From: Lachnospiraceae bacterium YSD2013
Lineage (GTDB): Bacteria > Bacillota > Clostridia > Lachnospirales > Lachnospiraceae
Length of the DNA: 64,000 bases
Assembly (NCBI GenBank): GCA_900100895.1
Contig: FMTX01000015.1
Coordinates: forward strand, 33,428-97,427
Reading direction: 5' to 3'
A program made the translations under genes and the position numbers. How positions within the stretch are numbered: position 1 is the first letter of the stretch; every line of letters starts with the position of its first letter. The notes under the pieces were generated by a model. That model was not told where the DNA came from, searched no databases, and saw only the letters and a program-made list of their open reading frames with translations. Positions 24,449 to 33,747 of this stretch are shown in pieces.

Positions 24449-26184
24449 TGCTTAAGACTTTAAAGATGTACTTTGATTTTTGCAATAAGGTTAATCGTGC
24501 CAAGCTTTACAAGGCAATGCTCCTTGGCGTTTTGAAAGCTATGTTTGCGACTCTTCGTATTCCTGCGATTGCGGTAATTCTGCAGGGAATACTTAACAAA
24601 GACATGAGCATGAAGAACGTATGGCTTTCTTTGGCACTTATGTGCGCATCAATCCTCGGGCAGGTGCTTGTGGGACTTAAGACCACAATGCTTCAGACCG
24701 AGGGCAGCTACAATACATGCAGCGACAAGCGTGTGGAAATTGCCGAGCATTTAAGATATCTTCCCATGGGCTTTTTCAATGCCAACAGCCTCGGGAGAAT
24801 CACCAATATCACCACCAATACCATGGAGATGCTTGCGGATGTTGCAACCCTCGTGGTAATGATTTCAACTCAGGGAATCATCACAACAGCAGTAATTTTT
24901 GTATGCATTCTTTTCTTCGACGTAAGGATTGCCCTAATCCTTTTGGTAGGAATAGTGGTCTTCTCTTTCTTTAACACTTGTATGCAGAAGGCCACTATAC
25001 CTGCCGCCCCCAGAAAGTCGAGGGCGGATGAGGGACTCGTTACGGCGGTTATCGAATATATTCAGGGTATCGCCGAGGTTAAGAACTTTAACTTAACCGG
25101 CAAGATGGCGCACAAGCTTGAAAGCGCCATTTCGGAAAAGCAGGCGGCAGATACCAAGCTTGAGTATTCCGTAATACCGTTTATGTGCTTACAGGGAATC
25201 ACCACCAAGCTTACAGGCGTTTTGATGGCGCTTTGCTCCGTGATTTTCTTCTTAAATGGCACGATGCCTTTGCTTTACGCCATCATGATGATTATTTCGT
25301 CCTTCATGGTATACGAAAGTCTTGATATGATGGGCGGCTTCTCGGCACTCATGAGAAACGTCAACATCGTAGTAAGTCAGGCCAATGAAGTACTGGCGCT
25401 TCCTCCCATGGATGTGGATGGTGCTGAGTTAAAGCCTGCCGCAATGGATATTGAACTTCAGAATGTTTCTTTTGCATATGAGGACAAGACTATTATCGAC
25501 GATGTGTCGCTTAAGATTCCCGCGGGAACCACTACGGCCATTGTGGGACCTTCGGGCGGCGGTAAGACGACGCTTACGAACCTTATGGCACGTTTCTGGG
25601 ATGTTAAATCCGGTAAGGTGCTCCTCGGCGGGGTGAACGTTAAGGACTACAGTTTCGACTCCCTTATGAAGAACTTCAGCTTTGTATTCCAGAGAGTTTA
25701 CCTCTTCGAGGACACCATTGCCAATAACATTCGTTTCGGTACACCTGAAGCACCTATGGAGAAGGTTATTGAGGCAGCCAAGAAAGCACGTTGCCACGAC
25801 TTTATCATGAGCCTTCCCGATGGTTATGACACTATTATAGGCGAGGGTGGAGCATCGCTCTCAGGCGGTGAGAAGCAGCGAATTTCCATTGCCCGCGCCA
25901 TCATGAAGGATGCACCTATAATCATCCTTGACGAGGCAACGGCCAATGTGGATCCCGAGAACGAAGCCGAGCTTACCAAGGCCATCGAAGAACTCACCAG
26001 AAATAAGACCATCATCATGATTGCCCACAGACTTAAGACCGTAAGACATGCAGACCAGATACTGGTGGTTTCCGACGGTAAGATAGTTCAGAAGGGAACT
26101 CACGAGCAATTGGCTGCTGAAGAAGGCATCTACAAGAACTTTGTCAGCGAAAGAAAAGAAGCAGTATCATGGAAGATAGCATAG
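24448..26184 (+). CDS. ABC half-transporter, pair 2 subunit B (exporter fold)
   Basis: A 578-residue partner of the preceding gene. ATPase motifs: G-P-S-G-G-G-K-T-T, LSGGEKQR, I-I-L-D-E-A-T-A-N-V-D, A-H-R-L-K-T. The shape of the ATPase domain (A-R-F-W-D-V, F-Q-R-V-Y-L-F-E-D-T-I-A-N-N) closely resembles the B subunit of pair 3. ATG 24448 has GGAGGTGG upstream; the frame is open from 24406. Confidence 0.85.
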   Translation: MLKTLKMYFDFCNKVNRAKLYKAMLLGVLKAMFATLRIPAIAVILQGILNKDMSMKNVWLSLALMCASILGQVLVGLKTTMLQTEGSYNTCSDKRVEIAEHLRYLPMGFFNANSLGRITNITTNTMEMLADVATLVVMISTQGIITTAVIFVCILFFDVRIALILLVGIVVFSFFNTCMQKATIPAAPRKSRADEGLVTAVIEYIQGIAEVKNFNLTGKMAHKLESAISEKQAADTKLEYSVIPFMCLQGITTKLTGVLMALCSVIFFLNGTMPLLYAIMMIISSFMVYESLDMMGGFSALMRNVNIVVSQANEVLALPPMDVDGAELKPAAMDIELQNVSFAYEDKTIIDDVSLKIPAGTTTAIVGPSGGGKTTLTNLMARFWDVKSGKVLLGGVNVKDYSFDSLMKNFSFVFQRVYLFEDTIANNIRFGTPEAPMEKVIEAAKKARCHDFIMSLPDGYDTIIGEGGASLSGGEKQRISIARAIMKDAPIIILDEATANVDPENEAELTKAIEELTRNKTIIMIAHRLKTVRHADQILVVSDGKIVQKGTHEQLAAEEGIYKNFVSERKEAVSWKIA

Positions 26185-26202
26185 AGTTTATGGAGGGTTA
26201 AT

Positions 26203-26847
26203 ATGCTTAAGTACAAAGGCACATTTATCACCATGTTCCCGCTTTTGATGAAGAAGTACATGGTGGAGCAGTACGGAAAGAAAGTCACCAAGGCGGCTTT
26301 TAAGAAGGCTCCCGCGATTTACAGACAGATGCTTTCGGAAGTCGAGGATATCGGTTCGGAGAATCCTATGGCAGGCAATATCTATATGGCTTTCGTATTC
26401 ATGGCCATATGGAAAGCGGCGGACGGGGCTATTGATACAGATAGCTACAGGACGGTGGTCAGAAGCTTTCTTACGAAATCTTTTGCAAGAAAGTTCATAG
26501 GTAAGAGCGATATGAATAAGCCCGAAGATGTAATAAAGGCCAAAGAAAAATTCAGGCGTATGCAGGCCTGGGCAGACGAACACCCGGAGTACAAGGATAA
26601 GACCTGGGACTTTAACTTTGATGAAGCAAGGCACAAAGACGGAAGCTTTTATTACTTCACAAGATGCCCGCTTAACGATTACGCAAGAAAGTACGGCTAT
26701 CTGGAAGTGCTTCCGGTATGTTGCGAGCTTGACCATCTTCTTACGGAAGCATCCAAAGGAAAACTTATCAGAGAATACACGCTTGCGACGGGTGGCCCGA
26801 TATGCGATTACTGGATAGTGCCCGATAAGCTTGCAAATCCGCAGTAA
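26203..26847 (+). CDS. L-2-amino-thiazoline-4-carboxylate hydrolase-like protein (copy 1)
   Basis: A 214-residue protein whose C-terminal half matches the ATC hydrolase family: R-C-P-L-N-D-Y-A-R-K-Y-G, then V-C-C-E-L-D (about 171-176), then L-A-T-G-G-P-I-C-D-Y-W (about 193-203). The named member of the family opens the thiazoline ring of ATC on the way to cysteine. It sits 18 bases behind ABC pair 2 in the same transcript, and a second family member lies at 39525. Because several siderophores contain thiazoline rings, processing of an imported siderophore is possible, but this is inference. Confidence 0.72.
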   Translation: MLKYKGTFITMFPLLMKKYMVEQYGKKVTKAAFKKAPAIYRQMLSEVEDIGSENPMAGNIYMAFVFMAIWKAADGAIDTDSYRTVVRSFLTKSFARKFIGKSDMNKPEDVIKAKEKFRRMQAWADEHPEYKDKTWDFNFDEARHKDGSFYYFTRCPLNDYARKYGYLEVLPVCCELDHLLTEASKGKLIREYTLATGGPICDYWIVPDKLANPQ

Positions 26848-26860
26848 TGTGATAATAAGT

Positions 26861-26887
26861 CGGCAGCAGAAATGCTGCCGATTTTTT
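26861..26887 (+). terminator. terminator after pair 2 operon
   Basis: CGGCAGC (26861-26867) and GCTGCCG (26874-26880) form a 7-bp stem with a 6-base loop followed by ATTTTTT. Confidence 0.85.
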
Positions 26888-26898
26888 GTGCGCAGATA

Positions 26899-26949
26899 TT
26901 GACAGAAGCAACGCAAAGTGATAATACTATTATCGATAATCCAATTATC
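26899..26949 (+). promoter_or_regulatory. TetR promoter with tandem GATAAT-N3-ATTATC operators
   Basis: TTGACA (26899-26904) and TAATAC (26922-26927) are 17 bases apart. GATAAT-ACT-ATTATC (26920-26934) is followed without a gap by GATAAT-CCA-ATTATC (26935-26949). Two adjoining 15-bp palindromes over the -10 and start suit binding of two repressor dimers. They resemble Fur boxes in base content, but the 3-base spacer and the tandem layout differ from the Fur 7-1-7 pattern. Confidence 0.72.
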
Positions 26950-26972
26950 AGTAATTCGGCGGAGGACTAAAA

Positions 26973-27590
26973 ATGTCAGTACGCGATACAAGTATCGATC
27001 CAAGACTTATAGAAAGCGCCCGTGAAGAGTTCATGGAGAAGGGCTTTCTTAAGGCTGATTTAAAGACCATATGTGACAAAGCCGGAGTGACGACCGGCGC
27101 GGTATACAAAAGGTATAAGGGCAAGGAAGAACTGTTTGCCGCAGTGGTTAAAGATTCGATGGATATTATTAACAGCTTTGTGAATGTCAGAAGCGATATC
27201 GACTTAAGTGACAAAACAGATGAAGAAATTATAGATTCGTGGACTATGACCGTGGATTACATCATGCCTGTGTTTAAGATGCTTTGGAAGATTCGCGATG
27301 ATTTCGTTCTTTTGCTTGAAAAATCTGCGGGAACTTCTTATGAAAATTTTGGGCATGATTTTGCAATTCGTATGACCGATGCATATATGCTTTATTACAA
27401 GGAAGCAGTGAGACGGGGCCTTACATCAATCGAGATATCCAGGAAGGAAATGCATATTTTATGCACATCTTTCTGGACAGCGGTATACGAGCCTTTTGTT
27501 CACGGGATGAAATGGAAAGATGTGGAAGATCATTGTAAGACTCTTTGCAGATTCTTTAACTGGACCAAGGCAATAGGAATGACCGATTAA
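26973..27590 (+). CDS. TetR-family regulator of ABC pair 3
   Basis: A 205-residue TetR protein with E-S-A-R-E-E-F-M-E-K-G-F and a helix-turn-helix L-K-T-I-C-D-K-A-G-V-T-T-G-A-V-Y-K-R-Y-K-G-K-E-E-L (about 30-55). GGAGG lies ten bases before ATG. Tandem operators cover its promoter, and ABC pair 3 follows with an iron-box-like palindrome between. Confidence 0.9.
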   Translation: MSVRDTSIDPRLIESAREEFMEKGFLKADLKTICDKAGVTTGAVYKRYKGKEELFAAVVKDSMDIINSFVNVRSDIDLSDKTDEEIIDSWTMTVDYIMPVFKMLWKIRDDFVLLLEKSAGTSYENFGHDFAIRMTDAYMLYYKEAVRRGLTSIEISRKEMHILCTSFWTAVYEPFVHGMKWKDVEDHCKTLCRFFNWTKAIGMTD

Positions 27591-27602
27591 CTATGTAATT
27601 AG

Positions 27603-27617
27603 GCTGCCTAAGGCAGC
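27603..27617 (+). terminator. short hairpin after TetR gene (weak terminator)
   Basis: GCTGCC and GGCAGC form a 6-bp stem around TAA, followed by TTAATAATA rather than a clean T-tract. It may only slow transcription. Confidence 0.4.
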
Positions 27618-27635
27618 TTAATAATATACCCAAGA

Positions 27636-27651
27636 GTTAGCCATGACTAAC
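27636..27651. promoter_or_regulatory. iron-box-like palindrome 6, before ABC pair 3
   Basis: GTTAG (27636-27640) and CTAAC (27647-27651) with a 6-base spacer. A TAATAT at 27622-27627 could serve as the -10, which would again place the box over the transcription start. Confidence 0.7.
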
Positions 27652-27689
27652 TACGAGCCGGGCGGGATACCGGCAGAAAAGGAGAGAAA

Positions 27690-29423
27690 ATGTTTAAAAA
27701 AGTGGCTCCGTATATCGGAGAGTACAAGAAGTACACCGTATGGGCAGCAATAATGATGGTAATCGGTATAGCTGCCAACGTATTACCGTATTTCTTTTTG
27801 TACGAGATAATTGCGCCGCTTACAAGGGGTGAGGGTGTAAGTGTTTCGTTTGTATGTATAAGGGTCGCACTGGTTGCTGTGTGCGAGATTATTTATTCTT
27901 TTTCGTACGTGCAGGGACTGACGTTCTCGCATGTGAGCGCGTACAACACGCTTAAAAATATCCGAATATCGCTTCAGGGCAAGCTTGAAAAGCAGCCTCT
28001 CGGCAATATCAAAGAACTCGGAACGGGACGTATTAAGAAGGTGTTCACTGATGATATCGACATGATTGAACTTCTTCTTGCTCACGCGATTCCCGAAGGA
28101 ATTGCCAATACTTTTATTCCGGCAGTTATCATAATAATCATGTTTATTGTGAACTGGAGACTCGGACTTTTATCACTTGTACCGCTTGTTATAGGTCTTT
28201 TCGCAATGGGAATGATGATGAAGTCCGGTCTTGAAAAGATGAACGACTACTACGAATCCGCGGCCAGAATGAACAATACGATTATTGAGTATGTTAACGG
28301 CATGGAAGTGGTTAAGGTCTTTAACAAAGACGGCGAATCGTACAAGCGCTTCGGCGATGTGGTAAGAGGATACAGAGATTTCACACTTGCATGGTACAAG
28401 GTGTGCTGGCCCTGGATGGCTATTTATGCAAGCGTAATTCCTTGCCTGGTGCTTTTGATGCTTCCTTTTGGTTCAATGATGGTATTAGGCGGAACCGTTA
28501 CACTGGATAAGCTTGTGCTTGTGTTCTGTATGTCTTTCTCAGTGGGACCTTGCGTACTTAAAGCACTTAACTTCGCAGGCAAGTTCCCGCAGCTTGACTA
28601 TAAGATTACCGAGCTTGAAAACCTTATGGAGCATGCTCCGCTCAAAGAAGGAACCGACGGCTTCAAGGGCAATAACTACGACGTAGAATTTAGCGATGTG
28701 CACTTTGGTTACAAGGATGCCGAGGTACTTCACGGAGTAAGCCTTTCGCTTAAACAGGGTACTACAACGGCGCTTGTGGGCGAGTCGGGAAGCGGTAAGT
28801 CTACACTGGCTAAGCTCCTTGTGCATTATTACGACATTGACTCGGGCAGCATCAAGATAGGCGGTCAGGACATCACCGACATGTCGCTCGAAGCCCTCAA
28901 CAATCAGGTGGCTTTCGTATCTCAGGAGCAGTTTCTTTTTAACACAACTCTTTATGAGAACATCTTAATAGGCAAGCCCGATGCGACGCGTGAAGAGGTG
29001 CTCGATGCCGCAAGAAGAGCTCAGTGCGATGAGTTCCTTGAAAGATTCCCTGAGGGTATCAATACTCAGGCGGGCGACGGCGGTAAGCGGTTATCCGGTG
29101 GTGAGAGACAAAGAATTTCTCTTGCAAGAGCCATCCTTAAAAACGCGCCCATCATCGTGCTCGATGAGGCAACCGCTTTCATGGATCCAGAGAACGAAGA
29201 AAAGATGAACGCGGCGCTTGATGAAATCATTAAGGACAAGACCGTTCTTGTAATTGCTCACAGACTTTCCACCATCAAGAACGCCGACAAGATATGCGTT
29301 ATGAAGGACGGAGTCTGCATAGCTTCCGACAAACACGACAAACTTACAGAAACATGCCCCGAGTACAAGAAACTCTGGGATGCGTCCGTAAGTGCAAGTA
29401 CATGGAGAATAAAGGAGGCGTAA
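27690..29423 (+). CDS. ABC half-transporter, pair 3 subunit A (exporter fold)
   Basis: A 577-residue half-transporter. ATPase motifs are [32 protein letters not shown] and A-H-R-L-S-T. The membrane domain has the coupling segment I-I-E-Y-V-N-G-M-E-V-V-K-V-F-N shared with the other A subunits. The partner starts five bases after its end. Confidence 0.85.
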   Translation: MFKKVAPYIGEYKKYTVWAAIMMVIGIAANVLPYFFLYEIIAPLTRGEGVSVSFVCIRVALVAVCEIIYSFSYVQGLTFSHVSAYNTLKNIRISLQGKLEKQPLGNIKELGTGRIKKVFTDDIDMIELLLAHAIPEGIANTFIPAVIIIIMFIVNWRLGLLSLVPLVIGLFAMGMMMKSGLEKMNDYYESAARMNNTIIEYVNGMEVVKVFNKDGESYKRFGDVVRGYRDFTLAWYKVCWPWMAIYASVIPCLVLLMLPFGSMMVLGGTVTLDKLVLVFCMSFSVGPCVLKALNFAGKFPQLDYKITELENLMEHAPLKEGTDGFKGNNYDVEFSDVHFGYKDAEVLHGVSLSLKQGTTTALVGESGSGKSTLAKLLVHYYDIDSGSIKIGGQDITDMSLEALNNQVAFVSQEQFLFNTTLYENILIGKPDATREEVLDAARRAQCDEFLERFPEGINTQAGDGGKRLSGGERQRISLARAILKNAPIIVLDEATAFMDPENEEKMNAALDEIIKDKTVLVIAHRLSTIKNADKICVMKDGVCIASDKHDKLTETCPEYKKLWDASVSASTWRIKEA

Positions 29424-29427
29424 GGGC

Positions 29428-31167
29428 ATGTTAAAGATATTACACAGAATAATTCGTTTTACAGGAAAATATAAGACAGCTATCCGTATTTCCTACATTC
29501 CTTCTTTTGTCAAAGGCATTATGATGAAGGCGCCTTTGGTGCTCTGCTTTCTGGCTATAAACTACTTTATGGAAGGTACCATGGACAAGCAGAAATGCTG
29601 GTATTTAGGAATTGCAGTATTACTCAGTGTAGTAATTCAGGCAGTGATGGAACATGTGGTAAACGTTTTGCAGTCCGCGACCGGATACAAGGTATTTGCG
29701 GATGTGCGGCTTAAGCTCGGTGACCACTTAAGAAAGCTTCCCATGGGCTACTTCACCGAAGGTAACATCGGCAAAATAAACTCTGTCCTCGCAACCGACA
29801 TGGTCTTCATAGAGGAAAACTGTATGGGTGTGCTCTCAGAGCTTGTGACATTCATTATTTCCCAGGGAATCATGGTGGTAATGATGTTCTTTATGGACTA
29901 CAGACTCGGCCTGTTATCGCTTGCGGTAGTGGCAGCGTTCATGATAGTCGGCAACCTTATGCTCAAGGTATCTCTCAGACATTCGGTCATCAAGCAGGAA
30001 ACTGCCGAGTGCCTCACCGAAGAAGTACTTGATTTTGCAGAGGGTATAGGCATCATTAAGTCCTACAACATGTTAGGCGAACGCTCACACAAGCTTACCG
30101 ATGAATTCAAAAAAAGCTGCAAGGACAGCATAGACTTCGAAATAGCATACGGCCCCTGGGCAAGAGGCCTGTACTTAACATTCGGTATCGGTACCGCAGC
30201 GATGCTTGCACTCTGCGCATACCTTTACAATACCGGCGCAATCTCTCCGATTTACATGGTAGGCATGGCATTGTTCCTCTTTGATATGTTTGTGGCGATC
30301 AAGAGCTACTACGGTCAGATGGCCAGACTTACGGTTACGGACGCAAGCTTAGACCGAATCGAGGAAGTTTTCGATGCGGAAGAACTTAATGACAACGGTA
30401 CATCTTCACTTGGCACCGACACCGATACACCCGAGATTGAGTACGACAACGTTTCCTTCGGCTACACAGACAAGGATGTTCTCAAGAACGTTTCTTTTGC
30501 AGTCAAAGAAGGCGAGATGACTGCCCTCGTAGGACCTTCCGGCGGCGGAAAATCTACCATTGCTTCGCTTCTTGCCAGATTCTGGGACATTAAGGAAGGC
30601 AGCATTAAGGTTAAAGGTAAGGACATAAGAGAAGTACCCCTCGGAACACTTATGAACCGCATAAGTATGGTATTCCAGAGAGTATATCTCTTCCAGGATA
30701 CAATTTATAACAACATTTCCATCGGTCGCCCCGACGCGACTAAGGAAGAGGTATATGAGGCGGCCAAGAAAGCAAGATGCTACGACTTTATCATGGCACT
30801 TCCCGACGGCTTCGATACCGTAATCGGTGAAGGCGGCGCGTCACTCTCGGGCGGCGAACAGCAGAGAATTTCCATCGCAAGATGTATCCTTAAGGATTCT
30901 CCGATAGTCATCCTTGATGAGGCAACCGCAAGCGTGGACGCAGATAACGAGCGCGCTATTCAGGAAGCAATTTCAGAGCTTTGCAAAAACAAGACATTGC
31001 TTGTAATTGCGCACAGACTCAACACCATTAAGGATGCCGACAAGATTCTTGTGGTAGAGGACGGAAAGATTGCCGAGCGAGGTAACCATGACGAACTCAT
31101 GGCAGCAGAGGGTATCTACCATAAGATGTATACAAAACTTAACGGAAATATGAGAGAAGCCTCTTGA
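29428..31167 (+). CDS. ABC half-transporter, pair 3 subunit B (exporter fold)
   Basis: A 579-residue half-transporter: G-P-S-G-G-G-K-S-T, LSGGEQQR, V-I-L-D-E-A-T-A-S-V-D-A-D-N-E, A-H-R-L-N-T. It is most like subunit B of pair 2 (L-P-M-G-Y-F in the first cytoplasmic loop, F-Q-R-V-Y-L-F in the Q-loop). The TetR promoter for the next module begins three bases before its stop codon. Confidence 0.85.
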   Translation: MLKILHRIIRFTGKYKTAIRISYIPSFVKGIMMKAPLVLCFLAINYFMEGTMDKQKCWYLGIAVLLSVVIQAVMEHVVNVLQSATGYKVFADVRLKLGDHLRKLPMGYFTEGNIGKINSVLATDMVFIEENCMGVLSELVTFIISQGIMVVMMFFMDYRLGLLSLAVVAAFMIVGNLMLKVSLRHSVIKQETAECLTEEVLDFAEGIGIIKSYNMLGERSHKLTDEFKKSCKDSIDFEIAYGPWARGLYLTFGIGTAAMLALCAYLYNTGAISPIYMVGMALFLFDMFVAIKSYYGQMARLTVTDASLDRIEEVFDAEELNDNGTSSLGTDTDTPEIEYDNVSFGYTDKDVLKNVSFAVKEGEMTALVGPSGGGKSTIASLLARFWDIKEGSIKVKGKDIREVPLGTLMNRISMVFQRVYLFQDTIYNNISIGRPDATKEEVYEAAKKARCYDFIMALPDGFDTVIGEGGASLSGGEQQRISIARCILKDSPIVILDEATASVDADNERAIQEAISELCKNKTLLVIAHRLNTIKDADKILVVEDGKIAERGNHDELMAAEGIYHKMYTKLNGNMREAS

Positions 31168-31213
31168 CAAAAGGGTTTCCGCGATGTAATCTATGATAGC
31201 TATCGATGATTAC
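31164..31213 (+). promoter_or_regulatory. TetR promoter with nested palindrome
   Basis: TTGACA (31164-31169) and TAATCT (31187-31192) have 17-base spacing. GATAGCTATC (31195-31204) is a perfect palindrome and is flanked symmetrically, three bases out, by GTAATC (31186-31191) and GATTAC (31208-31213), giving a 28-bp operator across the -10 and start. Confidence 0.72.
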
Positions 31214-31235
31214 TTACGATTAACGGGAATCTTTT

Positions 31236-31853
31236 ATGCCGAGAGACAAGTCTTTGAGTCATGAAAAAGTGAATAAGGCAATTAAGGAAGAATTCCTTGA
31301 GAAGGGCTACGAAGATGCCTCCATCAGAAGTATCGGTGCAAGAGCCGGTATGACTTCCGCAGGTCTCTACAGACACTACAAGGACAAGGAAGCTATGTTT
31401 GCCGCAATGGTAGAGCCCCTTATAAAGGACGTTAAGACCTGGACCAAGAGGCACACGAGCCGTAAGTACAAGATTGTGGACGGCGGCAATGCCAAGGAGG
31501 AACTCTTCGGAGAGAGCTTCTTTGACCTGATAAGAGATGTTATTCTTCCGAAACGTGATGAATTCATACTTCTTATGACCCGTTCCAACGGCACCAAGTA
31601 TGAGAATTTCTTACACGATTTTGTGCTTTCCAACCAGAAGGAATTCATGGAGGCCATCGGATATCTTAAGGAAAAAGGATATCCGGTCATCGATATTAAC
31701 GAAGAGGAGCTTCACATTTTGCTTTCAGCGTATTTGACTGCGTGCTTTGAGCCGATTATTCACGATTATGATGAGATAAAGATAGAGAAATATTTAACCA
31801 CCATTCAGGAATTCTTTATGCCGGGATGGCTTAAGATAATGGGAGTTAAGTAG
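31236..31853 (+). CDS. TetR-family regulator of ABC pair 4
   Basis: A 205-residue TetR protein: K-E-E-F-L-E-K-G-Y-E-D-A-S-I-R-S, then the helix-turn-helix I-G-A-R-A-G-M-T-S-A-G-L-Y-R-H-Y (about 33-48) and K-D-K-E-A-M-F-A-A-M-V-E-P. Of the two other module regulators it is closest to that at 21978. It is followed by a terminator, an iron-box-like palindrome and ABC pair 4. Confidence 0.9.
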   Translation: MPRDKSLSHEKVNKAIKEEFLEKGYEDASIRSIGARAGMTSAGLYRHYKDKEAMFAAMVEPLIKDVKTWTKRHTSRKYKIVDGGNAKEELFGESFFDLIRDVILPKRDEFILLMTRSNGTKYENFLHDFVLSNQKEFMEAIGYLKEKGYPVIDINEEELHILLSAYLTACFEPIIHDYDEIKIEKYLTTIQEFFMPGWLKIMGVK

Positions 31854-31856
31854 AAA

Positions 31857-31877
31857 AGAGCCGAAAGGCTCTTTTTT
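31857..31877 (+). terminator. terminator after TetR gene
   Basis: AGAGCC and GGCTCT pair around a GAAA tetraloop, followed by TTTTTATT. Confidence 0.88.
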
Positions 31878-31900
31878 ATTGCGTAAGTTATCATTTCGAG

Positions 31901-31916
31901 GTTAGCGATAGCTAAC
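31901..31916. promoter_or_regulatory. iron-box-like palindrome 7, before ABC pair 4
   Basis: GTTAG (31901-31905) and CTAAC (31912-31916), 6-base spacer, with G and C extending the arms to GGTTAGC and GCTAACC. TATCAT at 31889-31894 could be the -10. Confidence 0.72.
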
Positions 31917-31982
31917 CAACACAAGCCCACAATTCGCCTTAAGGGTGATTTGTATATAGAAAAGGAACAGGAGGAATGTGAA

Positions 31983-33746
31983 TTGGGAAAAACACAAAAT
32001 TATGATCACATGAAGCTGATCAAAGAATATGCGGGAGGGCACGCCAAGCTTATAACACTCGGCCGTTGCCTTGCAGGTGTAAGTGCAATCCTTACCCTCA
32101 TCCCGTATTACGAACTATGGAAGATTATCAGGATTGCGGTTAATGGGGACAATACGGACAAAATTACCATGTACGCATGGATTTCCGTAGCTCTCATCGT
32201 AGGAGCGCTACTTGTATACATAGCAGCCCTTCTTTGTACTCATGTTGCGGCATTCAGAGTGCAGGCCAACATGAGAAGCTCTCTTATGAGACGAATTATT
32301 ACCCTTCCCCTCGGCGTATTCGACGAAGACGGAACGGGTAAAATAAGACGAATCGTTAATGATTCCACCGCCGCAACGGAAACTTACATCGCGCATACCC
32401 TTGCGGACAAAGCAGTGGCAGCTGTTACCCCTATAGGTCTTATAGTGCTGGTTCTTGCTTTTAACTGGAAAATCGGTCTTCTCTGCATGATTCCCGCTGT
32501 AATCGGCTTTATCTGCATGATGAGCATGATGGGTAAAGGCATGCAGCAGAAAATGAAAGAGTACCAGGATGCCCTCGAGACCATGAGTAGCGAGGCTACC
32601 GAATATGTAAGAGGTATCCCTGTTGTTAAGACTTTCGGCCAGACCGTACACTCATTTAAGCGCTTTAAAGCTTGCATAGACAGCTACGGCAAGTGGACCA
32701 TAGACTACACACTGGTATTAAGATGGCCCATGATGGGATTTATGACATGCATCAACGCAATATTTGCTTTTATCGTAATTGCGGCATACATGATTACGAA
32801 AGACGGAATTGCCAATGCAGACATTCTTAATATCATGTACTACATCATCATTACGCCCCTTGTAACTATCGCGCTCACAAAGCTTGCATACTCGGGCGAA
32901 GCTGAAATGAACCTTATTGATGCACTTAAGCGCGTCGACAAGATTATGGAGATTGAGCCGTTAAAAGAAAGCGCTTCAAGTAAGAAGCCTGCCGACTGCG
33001 GCATTACACTTAACAACGTAACATATCGCTACAAAGACGCTACCCGCGATGCGGTAAACGGGGTGTCACTTTCCATTAAACCCGGTGAGCATGTGGCTCT
33101 CGTAGGACCTTCCGGTTCGGGTAAGACAACGCTTGCGGAGCTTATGGTCAGATTCTTTGACGTTACATCCGGCGAGATTATGATTGGCGGAGTAAATGTT
33201 AAGGATATGTCTTCGGCAGAGCTTATGAAGCAGGTATCTTTCGTGTTCCAGGACAGCAGACTTATCAAGAAGTCAATCTTTGAGAACGTGCGTATGAGTA
33301 AGCCTGAAGCGAGTGAAGAAGAGGTGCTTGATGCCCTTAAGAAGGCTCAGTGTATGGATATTATCGAGAAGCTTCCTCAGGGAATTCACACTGTAATCGG
33401 TGAGAAGGGTACTTACCTTTCCGGCGGTGAGCAGCAGCGTATTACCATTGCGAGAGCGGTACTTAAAGATGCGCCGATTCTTATACTTGACGAAGCAACT
33501 GCTTTTGCCGACCCCGATAACGAGACTAAGGTTCAGGCGGCATTTGAGGAGCTTTCAAAGGGTAAGACTCTTATCATGATTGCTCACAGATTAAGCACGG
33601 TTATGAATGCTGACAAGATATTTGTTATGGATGACGGAAAATGCACCGAGGCGGGAAGCCACGACGAGCTTATGAAGATGAACGGTCTTTATAAGCGCAT
33701 GTTTGACGAATATACAAGATCCGTTGAATGGAAGGTAGGTGCATAG
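31983..33746 (+). CDS. ABC half-transporter, pair 4 subunit A (exporter fold)
   Basis: A half-transporter of about 587 residues with G-P-S-G-S-G-K-T-T, LSGGEQQR, I-L-I-L-D-E-A-T-A-F-A-D-P-D-N-E and A-H-R-L-S-T. It shares E-Y-V-R-G-I-P-V-V-K-T-F-G-Q-T with subunit A of pair 1, so these two pairs are the closest. I chose TTG 31983 because AGGAGGA (31969-31975) lies eight bases upstream; the frame is open from 31950, where the AGGAGG would fall inside the gene, and ATG 32010 is another option. Confidence 0.82.
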   Translation: MGKTQNYDHMKLIKEYAGGHAKLITLGRCLAGVSAILTLIPYYELWKIIRIAVNGDNTDKITMYAWISVALIVGALLVYIAALLCTHVAAFRVQANMRSSLMRRIITLPLGVFDEDGTGKIRRIVNDSTAATETYIAHTLADKAVAAVTPIGLIVLVLAFNWKIGLLCMIPAVIGFICMMSMMGKGMQQKMKEYQDALETMSSEATEYVRGIPVVKTFGQTVHSFKRFKACIDSYGKWTIDYTLVLRWPMMGFMTCINAIFAFIVIAAYMITKDGIANADILNIMYYIIITPLVTIALTKLAYSGEAEMNLIDALKRVDKIMEIEPLKESASSKKPADCGITLNNVTYRYKDATRDAVNGVSLSIKPGEHVALVGPSGSGKTTLAELMVRFFDVTSGEIMIGGVNVKDMSSAELMKQVSFVFQDSRLIKKSIFENVRMSKPEASEEEVLDALKKAQCMDIIEKLPQGIHTVIGEKGTYLSGGEQQRITIARAVLKDAPILILDEATAFADPDNETKVQAAFEELSKGKTLIMIAHRLSTVMNADKIFVMDDGKCTEAGSHDELMKMNGLYKRMFDEYTRSVEWKVGA

Positions 33747-33747
33747 G

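Noticed and set aside
26920..26949. Tandem GATAAT palindromes as Fur boxes
   Set aside because: Spacer of three and abutting palindromes do not fit the Fur 7-1-7 layout, and a TetR gene follows directly; an operator for that TetR is simpler.
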